Shown here in pieces: positions 1 to 5,703 of a DNA stretch of 12,141 bases. Source of the DNA: Gammaproteobacteria bacterium. GTDB taxonomy: Bacteria; Pseudomonadota; Gammaproteobacteria; Steroidobacterales; Steroidobacteraceae. Below the pieces are notes generated by a model, which ran no database searches, had not been told where the DNA came from, and saw only the letters and a program-made list of their open reading frames with translations. The translations under genes were made by a program, and so were the position numbers. The DNA is taken from contig JASHUC010000451.1 of assembly GCA_030040235.1 (NCBI GenBank), positions 1 to 12,141 on the forward strand, given 5' to 3'. Every line of letters begins with the position of its first letter. Positions within the stretch are counted from its first letter, which is position 1.

Positions 1-518
1 CCCACGCCGGGGAGCTGCGAGATCTTCTGCGCGAGGCGCGTCTCGACGAGATCCTCGGCTTGGGTGATGGGCATCGTGCTCGAGGTGACCCCGAGGGTCA
101 GGATCGGCGCATCCGCTGGGTTCACCTTCGCGTAGATCGGAGGTGCGGGCAGATCGGTCGGAAGCAGCGTGTACGAGGCGTTGATCGCGGCCTGCACCTC
201 CTGCTCCGCCTCGTCGAGCGAAATCGCGAGCGAGAATTGCAGCGTCAGTACGGAGGAGCCCGCGGCGCTGATCGAGGACATGCGTGAGAGCCCCGGCATC
301 TCACCGAACTGGCGCTCGAGGGGTGCGGTGACGGTCTGACTCATCACCTCGGGGCTCGCGCCGGGATAGTTCGTGGTGACCTGGATCGTCGGGTAGTCCA
401 CCTCCGGCAGCGCCGAGAGGGGCAGGAAATGGAAGCCCACGAGCCCGGCGAGCACGATGGCCACCATGCACAGGGAGGTCGCGACGGGACGAAGAATGAA
501 GGGGCGTGAAGGGCTCAT
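1..518 (-). CDS. mdtB: RND efflux permease, MdtB-like (N-terminal part, runs off the window)
   Basis: This is an inner-membrane proton-driven RND pump subunit that would pair with the MdtA-like adaptor just upstream. The 172 visible residues hold TM1 (about 10-30), then the signature [11 protein letters not shown] (36-46), YPGASPEVM (51-59), [13 protein letters not shown] (65-77) and QEVQAAIN (106-113). These closely match my memory of E. coli MdtB; family level is secure, MdtB versus MdtC less so. The ATG at 516-518 is the only good start, because an in-frame TAG lies nine codons upstream. No clear Shine-Dalgarno is visible. The gene continues beyond position 1; full members are about 1,030-1,040 residues. 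It lies 125 bases downstream of the adaptor stop, so co-transcription is likely but not proven. Confidence 0.93.
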   Translation of the reverse strand, partial: MSPSRPFILRPVATSLCMVAIVLAGLVGFHFLPLSALPEVDYPTIQVTTNYPGASPEVMSQTVTAPLERQFGEMPGLSRMSSISAAGSSVLTLQFSLAISLDEAEQEVQAAINASYTLLPTDLPAPPIYAKVNPADAPILTLGVTSSTMPITQAEDLVETRLAQKISQLPGV

Positions 519-630
519 GCCGATGCAAACCGACGAACAGGTCTAGAAGTCAAGTGGGCGCGAAGGATTGATCCGAATTTGCGCGATCGTCATGGATCCG
601 CGCAGATCCAAAATCATGCTCGGGACCGGT

Positions 631-656
631 GCCGGGCGGCGGCTCATCCGCCCGGC
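631..656 (-). other. Inverted repeat over the adaptor stop codon
   Basis: A perfect 9-base inverted repeat, GCCGGGCGG (631-639) and CCGCCCGGC (648-656), has an 8-base loop containing the adaptor stop codon. Only a short T run follows on the minus strand, so it may be an attenuator or mRNA-stabilising hairpin between adaptor and permease. It may also simply reflect the Gly/Pro-rich coding tail in GC-rich DNA. Confidence 0.3.
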
Positions 657-1993
657 GGGCCGCCCGGATCTCCACCCGAGCGGCGATGACGAAAGCCTTT
701 CCCGCCCTTCGGATATTGCCCGGAGCCTCTCTTGAACTGACCGAAACCTCCGGGTGGAAAGGCGCTTTCGGTCTGACCGGGGAGCCGCACCGTCGCCCCA
801 TCGACCAGCCGGTCGCCGCCTTCGGTGACCACCCGCTCGCCGCCCTTCAGGCCCGAGGCGATCGACACGTTGTCCCCGTCGGCCGGACCGGTCTTGACGA
901 GCTGAATTTTCACCGTGCTGTCGGGCTGAATCACGTACACGTAGTCACCGTTCGGGCCGTGCCGTACAGCGGCTGCAGGCACCACGACGGCGTTTTGCAG
1001 GGTATTGACGAGGAGCCGCACGTTGACGAACTCCTGCGGGAAGAGGGTGCCGTCCGAGTTGCTGAAGCGCGATTTCGCACGCACGGTACCGGTCGAGGCG
1101 TCAGCTTCATCATCGAGCGCGAGGAAAGTGCCGTGTCCGAGCACGTGGGTGCGCGTGCGGTCCAGGACCGTCGTGGGGAGCTGCGCGCCCGTCTTGAGCC
1201 GCTCCTGCAGCTGCGCGATCGCATCCGCGGGCAGGGCGTACATCACGTCGATGGGCGTGAGCTGCACGATATTGGCAACGCCGTTCGTGAGGCTCGGGGT
1301 GACGTAGTTGCCCGGATCTTCGGGCCGGATGCCTACGCGTCCCGTGATCGGCGCGGTGACCGTGGTCCAGGCGAGATTGAGCTTCGCGGAATCGAGCGAG
1401 GACTTGTCGCCGGCGACCATGGCCTCGAGCTGCCTCTGCGTGGCGGCATCCGTATCGAGCTGCTGCTGGGCGAGGGAGTCCTGCTTGACGAGGATTTGAT
1501 CGCGCTGGACGATGACCTTCTGATTGGCGAGGTTGGCGGCATCTCGATCGAGACTGCTCTGGGCCTGCTCCAGGGCCAGCGAGAACGGCCGGGGGTCGAT
1601 CTGGATGAGCGGATCGCCCTTCTGGACCATCTGCCCCTCGTGGTAATAGATCTTCGTCAGGTTGCCTGAGACCTGGGACTGCACCACGGCGGTTGCGAGC
1701 GGTACCACCTCGCCGAGCGCATCGAGATAGATCGGTACGTCTTGGTGCATTGCGGTTGAGAACCCGACGGCGGTCGCCGCCAGCCGGAACCGCTCGAAGC
1801 GCCCCACCTGGCCTGATGCGTTGCGATGCGCCAGGTACCAGCCCAGCGCGCCGAGCAGCCCAAGGCCGATGAGCACGACCAGGATGCTCGTGACCTGGGA
1901 GCTGCGGATCCGGCGCCCGGTCTTTTGCCACCATGGCTCGCGCAGCTGCAGCGGCGGAAGGTCCAACTCGCCTGTTCTTGAGATGTCGTTCAT
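644..1993 (-). CDS. mdtA: RND efflux periplasmic adaptor, MdtA-like (HlyD/membrane fusion family)
   Basis: This adaptor would link an RND pump to an outer-membrane channel. The 449-residue protein has an N-terminal membrane anchor (about 36-55), a lipoyl-like half with GEVVPLATAVVQSQVSG (94-110) and HEGQMVQKGDPLIQIDP (118-134), an alpha hairpin (about 137-205), then TVTAPITGRVGIR (211-223) and SNSDGTLFPQEFVNVRL (311-327), which is very MdtA-like. The C-terminal 44 residues (406-449) are rich in Gly, Pro and Lys and look disordered. I chose ATG 1991-1993 because homology and the membrane anchor begin soon after it and a weak purine-rich site (GAAGTGAG) precedes it; the frame stays open 51 codons further up. 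The permease follows on the same strand. No outer-membrane channel gene or local regulator is seen. Confidence 0.94.
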   Translation of the reverse strand: MNDISRTGELDLPPLQLREPWWQKTGRRIRSSQVTSILVVLIGLGLLGALGWYLAHRNASGQVGRFERFRLAATAVGFSTAMHQDVPIYLDALGEVVPLATAVVQSQVSGNLTKIYYHEGQMVQKGDPLIQIDPRPFSLALEQAQSSLDRDAANLANQKVIVQRDQILVKQDSLAQQQLDTDAATQRQLEAMVAGDKSSLDSAKLNLAWTTVTAPITGRVGIRPEDPGNYVTPSLTNGVANIVQLTPIDVMYALPADAIAQLQERLKTGAQLPTTVLDRTRTHVLGHGTFLALDDEADASTGTVRAKSRFSNSDGTLFPQEFVNVRLLVNTLQNAVVVPAAAVRHGPNGDYVYVIQPDSTVKIQLVKTGPADGDNVSIASGLKGGERVVTEGGDRLVDGATVRLPGQTESAFPPGGFGQFKRGSGQYPKGGKGFRHRRSGGDPGGPPGG

Positions 1994-2295
1994 GTGCTCA
2001 CTTCGATCTGTCGCGCTCCAGGTTGCCCCCGAAGAGGGCAGGTCGTCCGTCAGCGACCCGGTCGGGCGCTGTCGCTCGGCTCGGCGCGCACACCCTACGG
2101 ACTTCGCTTCACCCCGTCGACAGCTGTGCCACGAAAGGCGCGGCACGGATCACGGATGGCCTGAATGGTGGAACGAGCGTGCGGCTCGATCTACCCGGTG
2201 TTTGTGGAGTTTAGCGGGCCTTTGGTTCCCCCGGGAAAATGTGTGCGAATTGTGCAGACTCGACCCTCACAATCGATTACAACCTCAATACATCT
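1994..2295 (-). promoter_or_regulatory. 302-base gap upstream of the efflux operon; presumed promoter region
   Basis: No convincing gene lies here; the open frames have no recognisable product and no ribosome site. The region must hold the promoter of the minus-strand adaptor gene unless the transferase upstream reads through. Two candidate binding sites are visible: TTCCC-CC-GGGAA at 2226-2237, and ATTGTG (2249-2254) paired with CACAAT (2268-2273) across 13 bases. An 8-base palindrome AATCGATT lies at 2271-2278. I find no confident -35/-10 pair and no intrinsic terminator after the transferase gene. Confidence 0.4.
2249..2273. promoter_or_regulatory. Candidate operator: ATTGTG-N13-CACAAT
   Basis: A 6-base inverted repeat with a 13-base spacer is centred near 2261, about 270 bases before the adaptor start. 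The size suits a TetR/MarR-type dimer, and RND operons are often repressed by such proteins. No regulator gene is adjacent, and a repeat this short can occur by chance. Confidence 0.2.
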
Positions 2296-3018
2296 TCAGT
2301 CCGTGTGCGCCCTGCGGCGGCGTGCGTTTGAAACGGCGAGCGCTCCGGCCGGCAGACTCAATCCAGTCACGATGAGCGGGTCCTCCCGCACGTAACGGCC
2401 CACCCACGGCGCGGGTACGAGCGCCTCGAGCGCGAGCGCTCTCGCGGGCGACACCTCAAAGTCGCGCCGCTCGATGCGAATCGCCACATCCGCGAAGTTG
2501 AGCCACTCACGGGTGAGGGGGAACTGGCACTTGAAGAACGCCTCTTTCGCGCTGAACACGATGCTCGCCATCAGCCTTGCACGGGGCGCGGGCAGTCCCT
2601 CGAGCCAGCGCAGCTCCGCGGCTGTCGCAATATGGCGCCAGAGCCTTCGATGCACCGCGCTCGCGAGCTCGGCATCGATGCCGATCGAGCGCACCGCCGT
2701 CGTTTTCGCGACCACCGCGCCGCAGAAACCCGCGGTGTGCGTGATGCTGCCGGTGATGCCCACGGGCCAGAGGGGCTCGCGATCCGCGCCGACGCGCAGC
2801 GGGAAATCCACGATCGCGAGCTCGGCGAGTCCGCGGCGCGCGCAGGCGCGCCCCGTCGCGAACTCCGCGACGCGCTTCGGCACGGCGCGCGCGACGTACG
2901 GTGCCTCCTCGCTGCGCAAGGCCTCTAGGCCGAGCATCTGGCGCGACTCAAAGGCGACCACGCGATCGGAAAACAGCCTGCCGAGCAGGCGGGAAGCGTG
3001 AATGTCCTCAATGGCCAT
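2296..3018 (-). CDS. 4'-phosphopantetheinyl transferase, EntD/Sfp type
   Basis: This enzyme moves the phosphopantetheine arm of CoA onto a serine of carrier proteins (NRPS, PKS or fatty-acid type). In the 240-residue product I see RAVPKRVAEFATGRACAR (44-61), the WPVG-ITGSITHT substrate loop (84-95), the magnesium site SIGIDAE (111-117; Asp115, Glu117), and FSAKEAFFK (155-163; Lys158, Glu159). All key residues are present, so it should be active. I chose ATG 3016-3018 because EntD proteins usually begin some 10-15 residues before the 'RLF' segment. The frame extends to a TTG at 3085-3087 (263 residues), which is the alternative. No carrier-protein, siderophore or polyketide gene is next to it, so its partner must lie elsewhere. 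The next gene upstream is divergent. Confidence 0.93.
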   Translation of the reverse strand: MAIEDIHASRLLGRLFSDRVVAFESRQMLGLEALRSEEAPYVARAVPKRVAEFATGRACARRGLAELAIVDFPLRVGADREPLWPVGITGSITHTAGFCGAVVAKTTAVRSIGIDAELASAVHRRLWRHIATAAELRWLEGLPAPRARLMASIVFSAKEAFFKCQFPLTREWLNFADVAIRIERRDFEVSPARALALEALVPAPWVGRYVREDPLIVTGLSLPAGALAVSNARRRRAHTD

Positions 3019-3132
3019 GTGAATTCGAGCTCTGCTTTGGTAAGCAAAGATGCCATCGCGCACGAGAGCTTGCAAAATCTGCAACAAATGAGCGACCGTA
3101 GACGGCGTCGAGAATCATTATTCGCTCGAGAA

Positions 3133-3170
3133 ATTAGAGTTGAGCTAAAATATTAGAGTTGAGTTAAGAT
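3133..3170. repeat. 19-bp tandem repeat, two copies
   Basis: Copy one (3133-3151, ATTAGAGTTGAGCTAAAAT) is followed directly by copy two (3152-3170, ATTAGAGTTGAGTTAAGAT), 17 of 19 bases alike. The block is AT-rich inside GC-rich DNA and sits between the divergent transferase and small DNA-binding protein genes, where promoters are expected. A direct-repeat operator or a simple duplication are both possible. Confidence 0.8.
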
Positions 3171-3178
3171 AGTGTTGA
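3150..3178 (-). promoter_or_regulatory. Possible promoter for the phosphopantetheinyl transferase gene
   Basis: Read on the minus strand, TCAACA (3173-3178) and TAATAT (3150-3155) are separated by 17 bases and resemble a sigma-70 -35/-10 pair (four of six matches each). The -10 box straddles the junction of the two 19-bp repeats, so a protein bound there would affect transcription. This is a pattern match only. Confidence 0.3.
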
Positions 3179-3181
3179 TTG

Positions 3182-3223
3182 TTAGAACCCACTGAGGCGG
3201 GATTAGAACCAACCGGGGCGGGA
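3182..3223. repeat. 21-bp tandem repeat, two copies
   Basis: Two adjacent 21-base units (3182-3202 and 3203-3223) match at 18 of 21 positions; both start TTAGAACC and end GGCGGGA. They begin 11 bases after the 19-bp pair, and all four units share the head TTAGA. The period is a multiple of three, and in the plus frame of the next gene it would read LEPTEAG then LEPTGAG from an upstream TTG. That TTG has no ribosome site, so I treat the units as leader DNA. Confidence 0.75.
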
Positions 3224-3265
3224 TCGGCCCGCCGCGTCTCGACTCGGGAATCGATCGGAGTGCAC

Positions 3266-3442
3266 ATGCCACGTTCACGTCGGAAGAGAGTTCTTTGGAC
3301 CCCTGCTGAATTGAGAACATTAAAGAAGCTCGCGGGCCGGCAAGGGGTTCGCCGCATCGCCAAGCAGCTGAAGCGCAGCGAAGCTGCGGTGCGATTCAAG
3401 GCCTGGCAAAAGCGCATCAAGCTCGCCGTCAGGAAGGCCTGA
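3266..3442 (+). CDS. Small Myb/SANT-like helix-turn-helix protein (58 aa)
   Basis: A small, very basic protein with an Arg/Lys arm (PRSRRKR, 2-8) and a compact three-helix region: WTPAELRTLKKLAG (11-24), VRRIAKQLKRSEAAVRFKAW (28-47) and a basic tail. The Trp at 11, the IAKQL turn and the AVRFKA recognition-type helix resemble the SANT/Myb-like fold of short proteobacterial 'hypothetical' proteins, so DNA binding is likely; the target is unknown. ATG 3266-3268 is supported by GGAG at 3257-3260, five bases upstream. The frame is open back to 3179 through the 21-bp repeats, but without a ribosome site. It is divergent from the transferase gene, and the repeats in the gap could be its own operators (inference). 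A hairpin starts 10 bases after the stop. Confidence 0.75.
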   Translation: MPRSRRKRVLWTPAELRTLKKLAGRQGVRRIAKQLKRSEAAVRFKAWQKRIKLAVRKA

Positions 3443-3451
3443 TGCCGCACG

Positions 3452-3483
3452 GCTCGCCCCCGCACGGATGCGCTGGGGCGAGC
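3452..3483 (+). terminator. Hairpin after the small DNA-binding gene, probable weak terminator
   Basis: GCTCGCCCC (3452-3460) and GGGGCGAGC (3475-3483) form a perfect 9-bp stem, with CGC/GCG able to extend it inside the loop. It starts 10 bases after the stop codon. The sequence after it has no long T run, so termination may be partial or need Rho. Confidence 0.45.
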
Positions 3484-3563
3484 GTTCTGCGGCGGGGCGG
3501 CCGCCGCACCCCCCTCAATTCCTCTGCGCGCGTGGCCGGGGCTCGCGTGCGCATACCGGGGTT

Positions 3564-3588
3564 GTACCTGGGAACCTTCCCGAGGTAC
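3564..3588. promoter_or_regulatory. Near-perfect 25-bp palindrome upstream of the PsiF-like gene
   Basis: The arms GTACCT (3564-3569) and AGGTAC (3583-3588) enclose GGGAA (3570-3574), CC, TTCCC (3577-3581) and one unpaired G (3582). Eleven base pairs match with a single bulge. It lies 55 bases before the PsiF-like start, a good place for an operator or a leader hairpin. Its very short centre favours a protein-binding site over an RNA stem. Confidence 0.45.
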
Positions 3589-3607
3589 CGTCGTTGCATT
3601 CTGGAAG

Positions 3608-3623
3608 CCGCTCCGTGGAGCGG
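3608..3623 (+). promoter_or_regulatory. Leader inverted repeat just before the ribosome site of the PsiF-like gene
   Basis: CCGCTCC (3608-3614) and GGAGCGG (3617-3623) form a 7-base inverted repeat split by GT. It ends eight bases before the strong GGGGAGG site at 3631-3637. It may fold in the mRNA leader, or be chance in GC-rich DNA. Confidence 0.3.
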
Positions 3624-3642
3624 GCTGCTGGGGGAGGCCATT

Positions 3643-3945
3643 ATGCGTGCCGTAATCGCTGCCGCTGTCTTGCTCGCCGTTGCGCCTCTCGCGAGCGCGC
3701 AGAAAACCGACGTGCTGGTTCAGCGCGCCAAGGACTGCGATGCGGCAGTCAAGGGCGCGAGACTCTCCGAGGAGCAGTACCGCACCTACATGCGCGCCTG
3801 CCTCGCCTCCACCGACCGTCCTCAGGACATATTTGAATCGGCACGGCAGATCGAGCGGCTCTGCAACACCATTGCGAACGACCGGCAGCTCGTCGCCCAG
3901 GATCGGGTCGCCTTCATGGAGAGCTGCCGCCGCAAGGGCGGGTGA
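3643..3945 (+). CDS. Small exported PsiF-like repeat protein (100 aa)
   Basis: The start ATG 3643-3645 has a strong ribosome site, GGGGAGG (3631-3637), five bases upstream. Residues 1-20 form a signal peptide (charged start, hydrophobic core, ASA-Q near 19-20), so the product should be periplasmic. The mature part has two copies of a unit like the PsiF repeat, Cys-x-x-Ala...Tyr/Phe-Met-x-x-Cys: 32-53 (ending YMRAC) and 74-95 (ending FMESC). The four cysteines at 32, 53, 74 and 95 are each exactly 21 residues apart. PsiF of E. coli is phosphate-starvation induced and of unknown function, so none is assigned here. The disulfides are inferred. The next gene is convergent, 13 bases away. Confidence 0.8.
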   Translation: MRAVIAAAVLLAVAPLASAQKTDVLVQRAKDCDAAVKGARLSEEQYRTYMRACLASTDRPQDIFESARQIERLCNTIANDRQLVAQDRVAFMESCRRKGG

Positions 3946-3958
3946 GCGGCAGCTCGTT

Positions 3959-4324
3959 TCAACCGGCCGGCGCGCGTCTCGCGCGTGACTTGCGGGGCGC
4001 CGTCCTGTCGCGCCGGGTGTCCGGTGCCTGGCCGGCCAGCCGCTCGGGCCGCTTCGGCTTGCCGGAGGCACGCCGGCCCGACTTGCGCTGCGATCGCTTG
4101 AAGGCCTTGCGCGCGGCCGCGGCCCGGCGGCGTGCGCGCTTCGCCTCCCGCTTGGCTTCCTTGTAGCGCTTGCGCGCGCGCTTCATCTCTTCCTTCGCGA
4201 GCCGCACGTTCTGCTTGGCCACCTCGACCCGCAGGCGCGCGCGCGCGGCCGCAGCGGCGAGCTCGTCGTCCTCGCGCTGATCCGCAGCCCCACCTTCGGT
4301 CCTGGAGGGAACCCCACTTTGCAT
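3959..4324 (-). CDS. Very basic coiled-coil protein of unknown function (121 aa)
   Basis: I do not recognise a named family. An acidic head (about 1-20, QREDDEL) leads into a long Ala/Arg/Lys/Glu helix (about 20-78) with segments such as RLAKEEMKRARKRYKEAKRE (41-60), typical of a coiled coil. A Lys/Arg/Pro/Gly tail (79-121) follows and looks disordered. There is no signal peptide or membrane helix. ATG 4322-4324 is preceded by AGAGG six bases upstream on the minus strand; the 17 extra codons above it are only low-complexity Arg codons. The charge pattern would suit nucleic-acid binding, but that is a guess. Coding status is supported by the ribosome site and by filling the gap between neighbours exactly. 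It ends 13 bases from the convergent PsiF-like gene. Confidence 0.6.
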   Translation of the reverse strand: MQSGVPSRTEGGAADQREDDELAAAAARARLRVEVAKQNVRLAKEEMKRARKRYKEAKREAKRARRRAAAARKAFKRSQRKSGRRASGKPKRPERLAGQAPDTRRDRTAPRKSRARRAPAG

Positions 4325-4423
4325 GCTGAGCCTCTCACGAGCACGAGCACGGCGGCGCTCGCGGGGCAGTCTCACACAAGCACCGCCCGTATGCCACCGG
4401 GCAGTGCGCTGTGAGAAGATTTG

Positions 4424-5026
4424 GTGGTGGCGGAGCGCGCACGGTCAGGCGGTTGGTTGAGTTCGGTACGCCGGTGGCTCGGCGCGCGAGGGCGGCGCGC
4501 GGCATTTCCGAGTTCTCCCGTCGCGGTGGAGCGCAAACCGGCGGCGGCGTCCGAGCGCGATCGGCGGGTGGAGCTCATGCTGGCGGAATGGCAGGACGTG
4601 CGCGCGAGTCTTCGCGCGTGCGAGCATCAACGCCTCGCGCAGCTTGCGCTCTTCCTCCTCATCTCCGTGCTTCTCGCCGGGGGTTACCTGCCAATCGCCA
4701 CCGCGGCCGAGCCCCGCTGGGTTCCCGCCCGGTGGGCGTTGCCGGCGCTCGGTGCGCTGCTCGCCCTCGTCTTTCTCGGGCTGGAAATCGGTTCGCTCGC
4801 ATACCGCAGCGAGTGGGCGCGGCGCGGCCGTCAGATCGAAACGGCACTGCAGGTGCTTGTGCCGGGGATCGGACCCGTGAGCCCGCTTGCGCTGCTCTCG
4901 GAGTTTGACCCGCAATCAAAGGCGAGCGTGCGGCTCGCCACGGCGGCGGTCTGGCTGCTCTACGCCTTGGGGCTGCTCGGGTGGGTGGTGGCACTGCTCG
5001 CGATGGCTCTCGCATTGCCGCGCTGA
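4424..5026 (+). CDS. Uncharacterised three-helix inner-membrane protein (200 aa)
   Basis: A basic cytoplasmic N-terminus (about 1-70) with an amphipathic stretch RVELMLAEWQDVRASLRA (48-65) precedes a first membrane helix (about 73-92) and a second (104-126). A 45-residue soluble loop with ARRGRQIETALQVL (132-145) follows, then a last helix (172-197). I cannot name the family; the layout of two helices, a conserved loop and one helix fits several uncharacterised membrane proteins. The start is uncertain: GTG 4424 and GTG 4427 both suit the GAGAAG at 4413-4418, TTG 4421 is too close to it, and the first ATG is at 4577. It is divergent from the coiled-coil gene, and its last 67 bases overlap the end of the convergent RDD gene. 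Confidence 0.65.
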   Translation: MVAERARSGGWLSSVRRWLGARGRRAAFPSSPVAVERKPAAASERDRRVELMLAEWQDVRASLRACEHQRLAQLALFLLISVLLAGGYLPIATAAEPRWVPARWALPALGALLALVFLGLEIGSLAYRSEWARRGRQIETALQVLVPGIGPVSPLALLSEFDPQSKASVRLATAAVWLLYALGLLGWVVALLAMALALPR

Positions 5027-5604
5027 TCCTCGAGGCTCACCCGGTCTCGAGCGAACCTCACCGGCTCGAGGCGCGAGCGCCGCGGGCGCACCACGACCGT
5101 TCCGGCGAGCTTGTCGTGCCAACCCTGCTTACGACGGTCGAGCCCGACCCAGATGAGGCCCAGACAGAAGGGAATCGTCGAGACGAAGTAGCCGAGGTAG
5201 CGGACGATCGCCTGCGCAGCGCTTGGTTTGCCTCCGGTGCGCGCGCTCACGATGCGAGCCGAGATGAGCATCTTGCCCGGGGTGGCCTGCCGCGCCATCC
5301 AGAACGCGATCACGGCGAGCGCCGGAAGCAGCCACTCGAGCAGGAAGTGCTCCGAGCGCGCGAGGAGCGATTCGTGGATTGCCGGAGCGCTGAGCATCAA
5401 ATTGCCGAGAGCGGAGCTCGTGAGATCGGTTCCGGTGAGATCGAGTTTGGTGAGATCGGCTCCGGTGAGGTCGAACGCTGCCTTGCCGAAGACGAGACCG
5501 AGCAGCGGCACCAGCACGAGCAGCGCCAGGACGGTGTCCACCAGGCTCGCGCCTACGCGTGCCCAGAAGCCGACGTATTCGAGCTCCGACTCAGCTGCGC
5601 TCAT
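4960..5604 (-). CDS. RDD family membrane protein with a pentapeptide-like insert (214 aa)
   Basis: The RDD signature is clear: YVGFWARVGASLVDT (10-24) with Arg16 and Asp23 at the start of TM1 (about 18-39), TM2 (about 88-104) followed by ATPGKML (107-113), and TM3 (about 136-154) followed by LDRRKQGWHDKLAGTVVV (155-172). Roles of RDD proteins vary (transport or ion exchange in some); none is assigned here. Between TM1 and TM2 residues 44-63 read as four units, FDLTG ADLTK LDLTG TDLTS, like short pentapeptide repeats. Residues 175-214 are a tail beyond the conserved domain, and this is the part that overlaps the facing gene. ATG 5602-5604 starts just before the conserved block; the same frame runs open to 6507 but that part lies antisense to the next operon. 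The ribosome site is weak. Confidence 0.88.
   Translation of the reverse strand: MSAAESELEYVGFWARVGASLVDTVLALLVLVPLLGLVFGKAAFDLTGADLTKLDLTGTDLTSSALGNLMLSAPAIHESLLARSEHFLLEWLLPALAVIAFWMARQATPGKMLISARIVSARTGGKPSAAQAIVRYLGYFVSTIPFCLGLIWVGLDRRKQGWHDKLAGTVVVRPRRSRLEPVRFARDRVSLEDQRGNARAIASSATTHPSSPKA
5420..5472. repeat. 15-bp periodic repeat inside the RDD gene
   Basis: GTGAGATC or GTGAGGTC recurs at 5420, 5435, 5450 and 5465, exactly 15 bases apart. On the minus strand this encodes the four D-L-T-centred five-residue units of the RDD protein loop. The high DNA identity suggests recent tandem duplication. Confidence 0.8.
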
Positions 5605-5703
5605 CGAGATCGATGATGACAGGAACGGCGCCGGGGGTCCAAGGAGCCCGGCTTGGCTTACACTGCGTTCCGGTGCGGAGCGAACTCTCGCGAGGAGATT
5701 CCC

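Noticed and set aside
629..1669. A 346-codon plus-strand frame opposite the MdtA-like gene
   Set aside because: The minus-strand product matches MdtA along its length. The plus frame has no family features.
3133..3223. The repeats as a mini CRISPR array
   Set aside because: Copies are directly adjacent with no spacers, of two different lengths, and no cas gene is present.
3442..3642. N-terminal extension of the PsiF-like frame by 67 codons
   Set aside because: The extension crosses a hairpin and a palindrome, lacks a ribosome site, and would bury the signal peptide that starts at 3643.
3145..4071. A 308-codon minus-strand frame opposite the small DNA-binding and PsiF-like genes
   Set aside because: It is Arg/Pro/Ala-rich with no domain, while both plus-strand genes have ribosome sites and recognisable features.
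5641..5703. A sigma-70 promoter before the oxidoreductase gene (TACACT at 5659-5664)
   Set aside because: No acceptable -35 box lies at a suitable distance, so the site is not claimed although a promoter must lie in this 99-base divergent gap.
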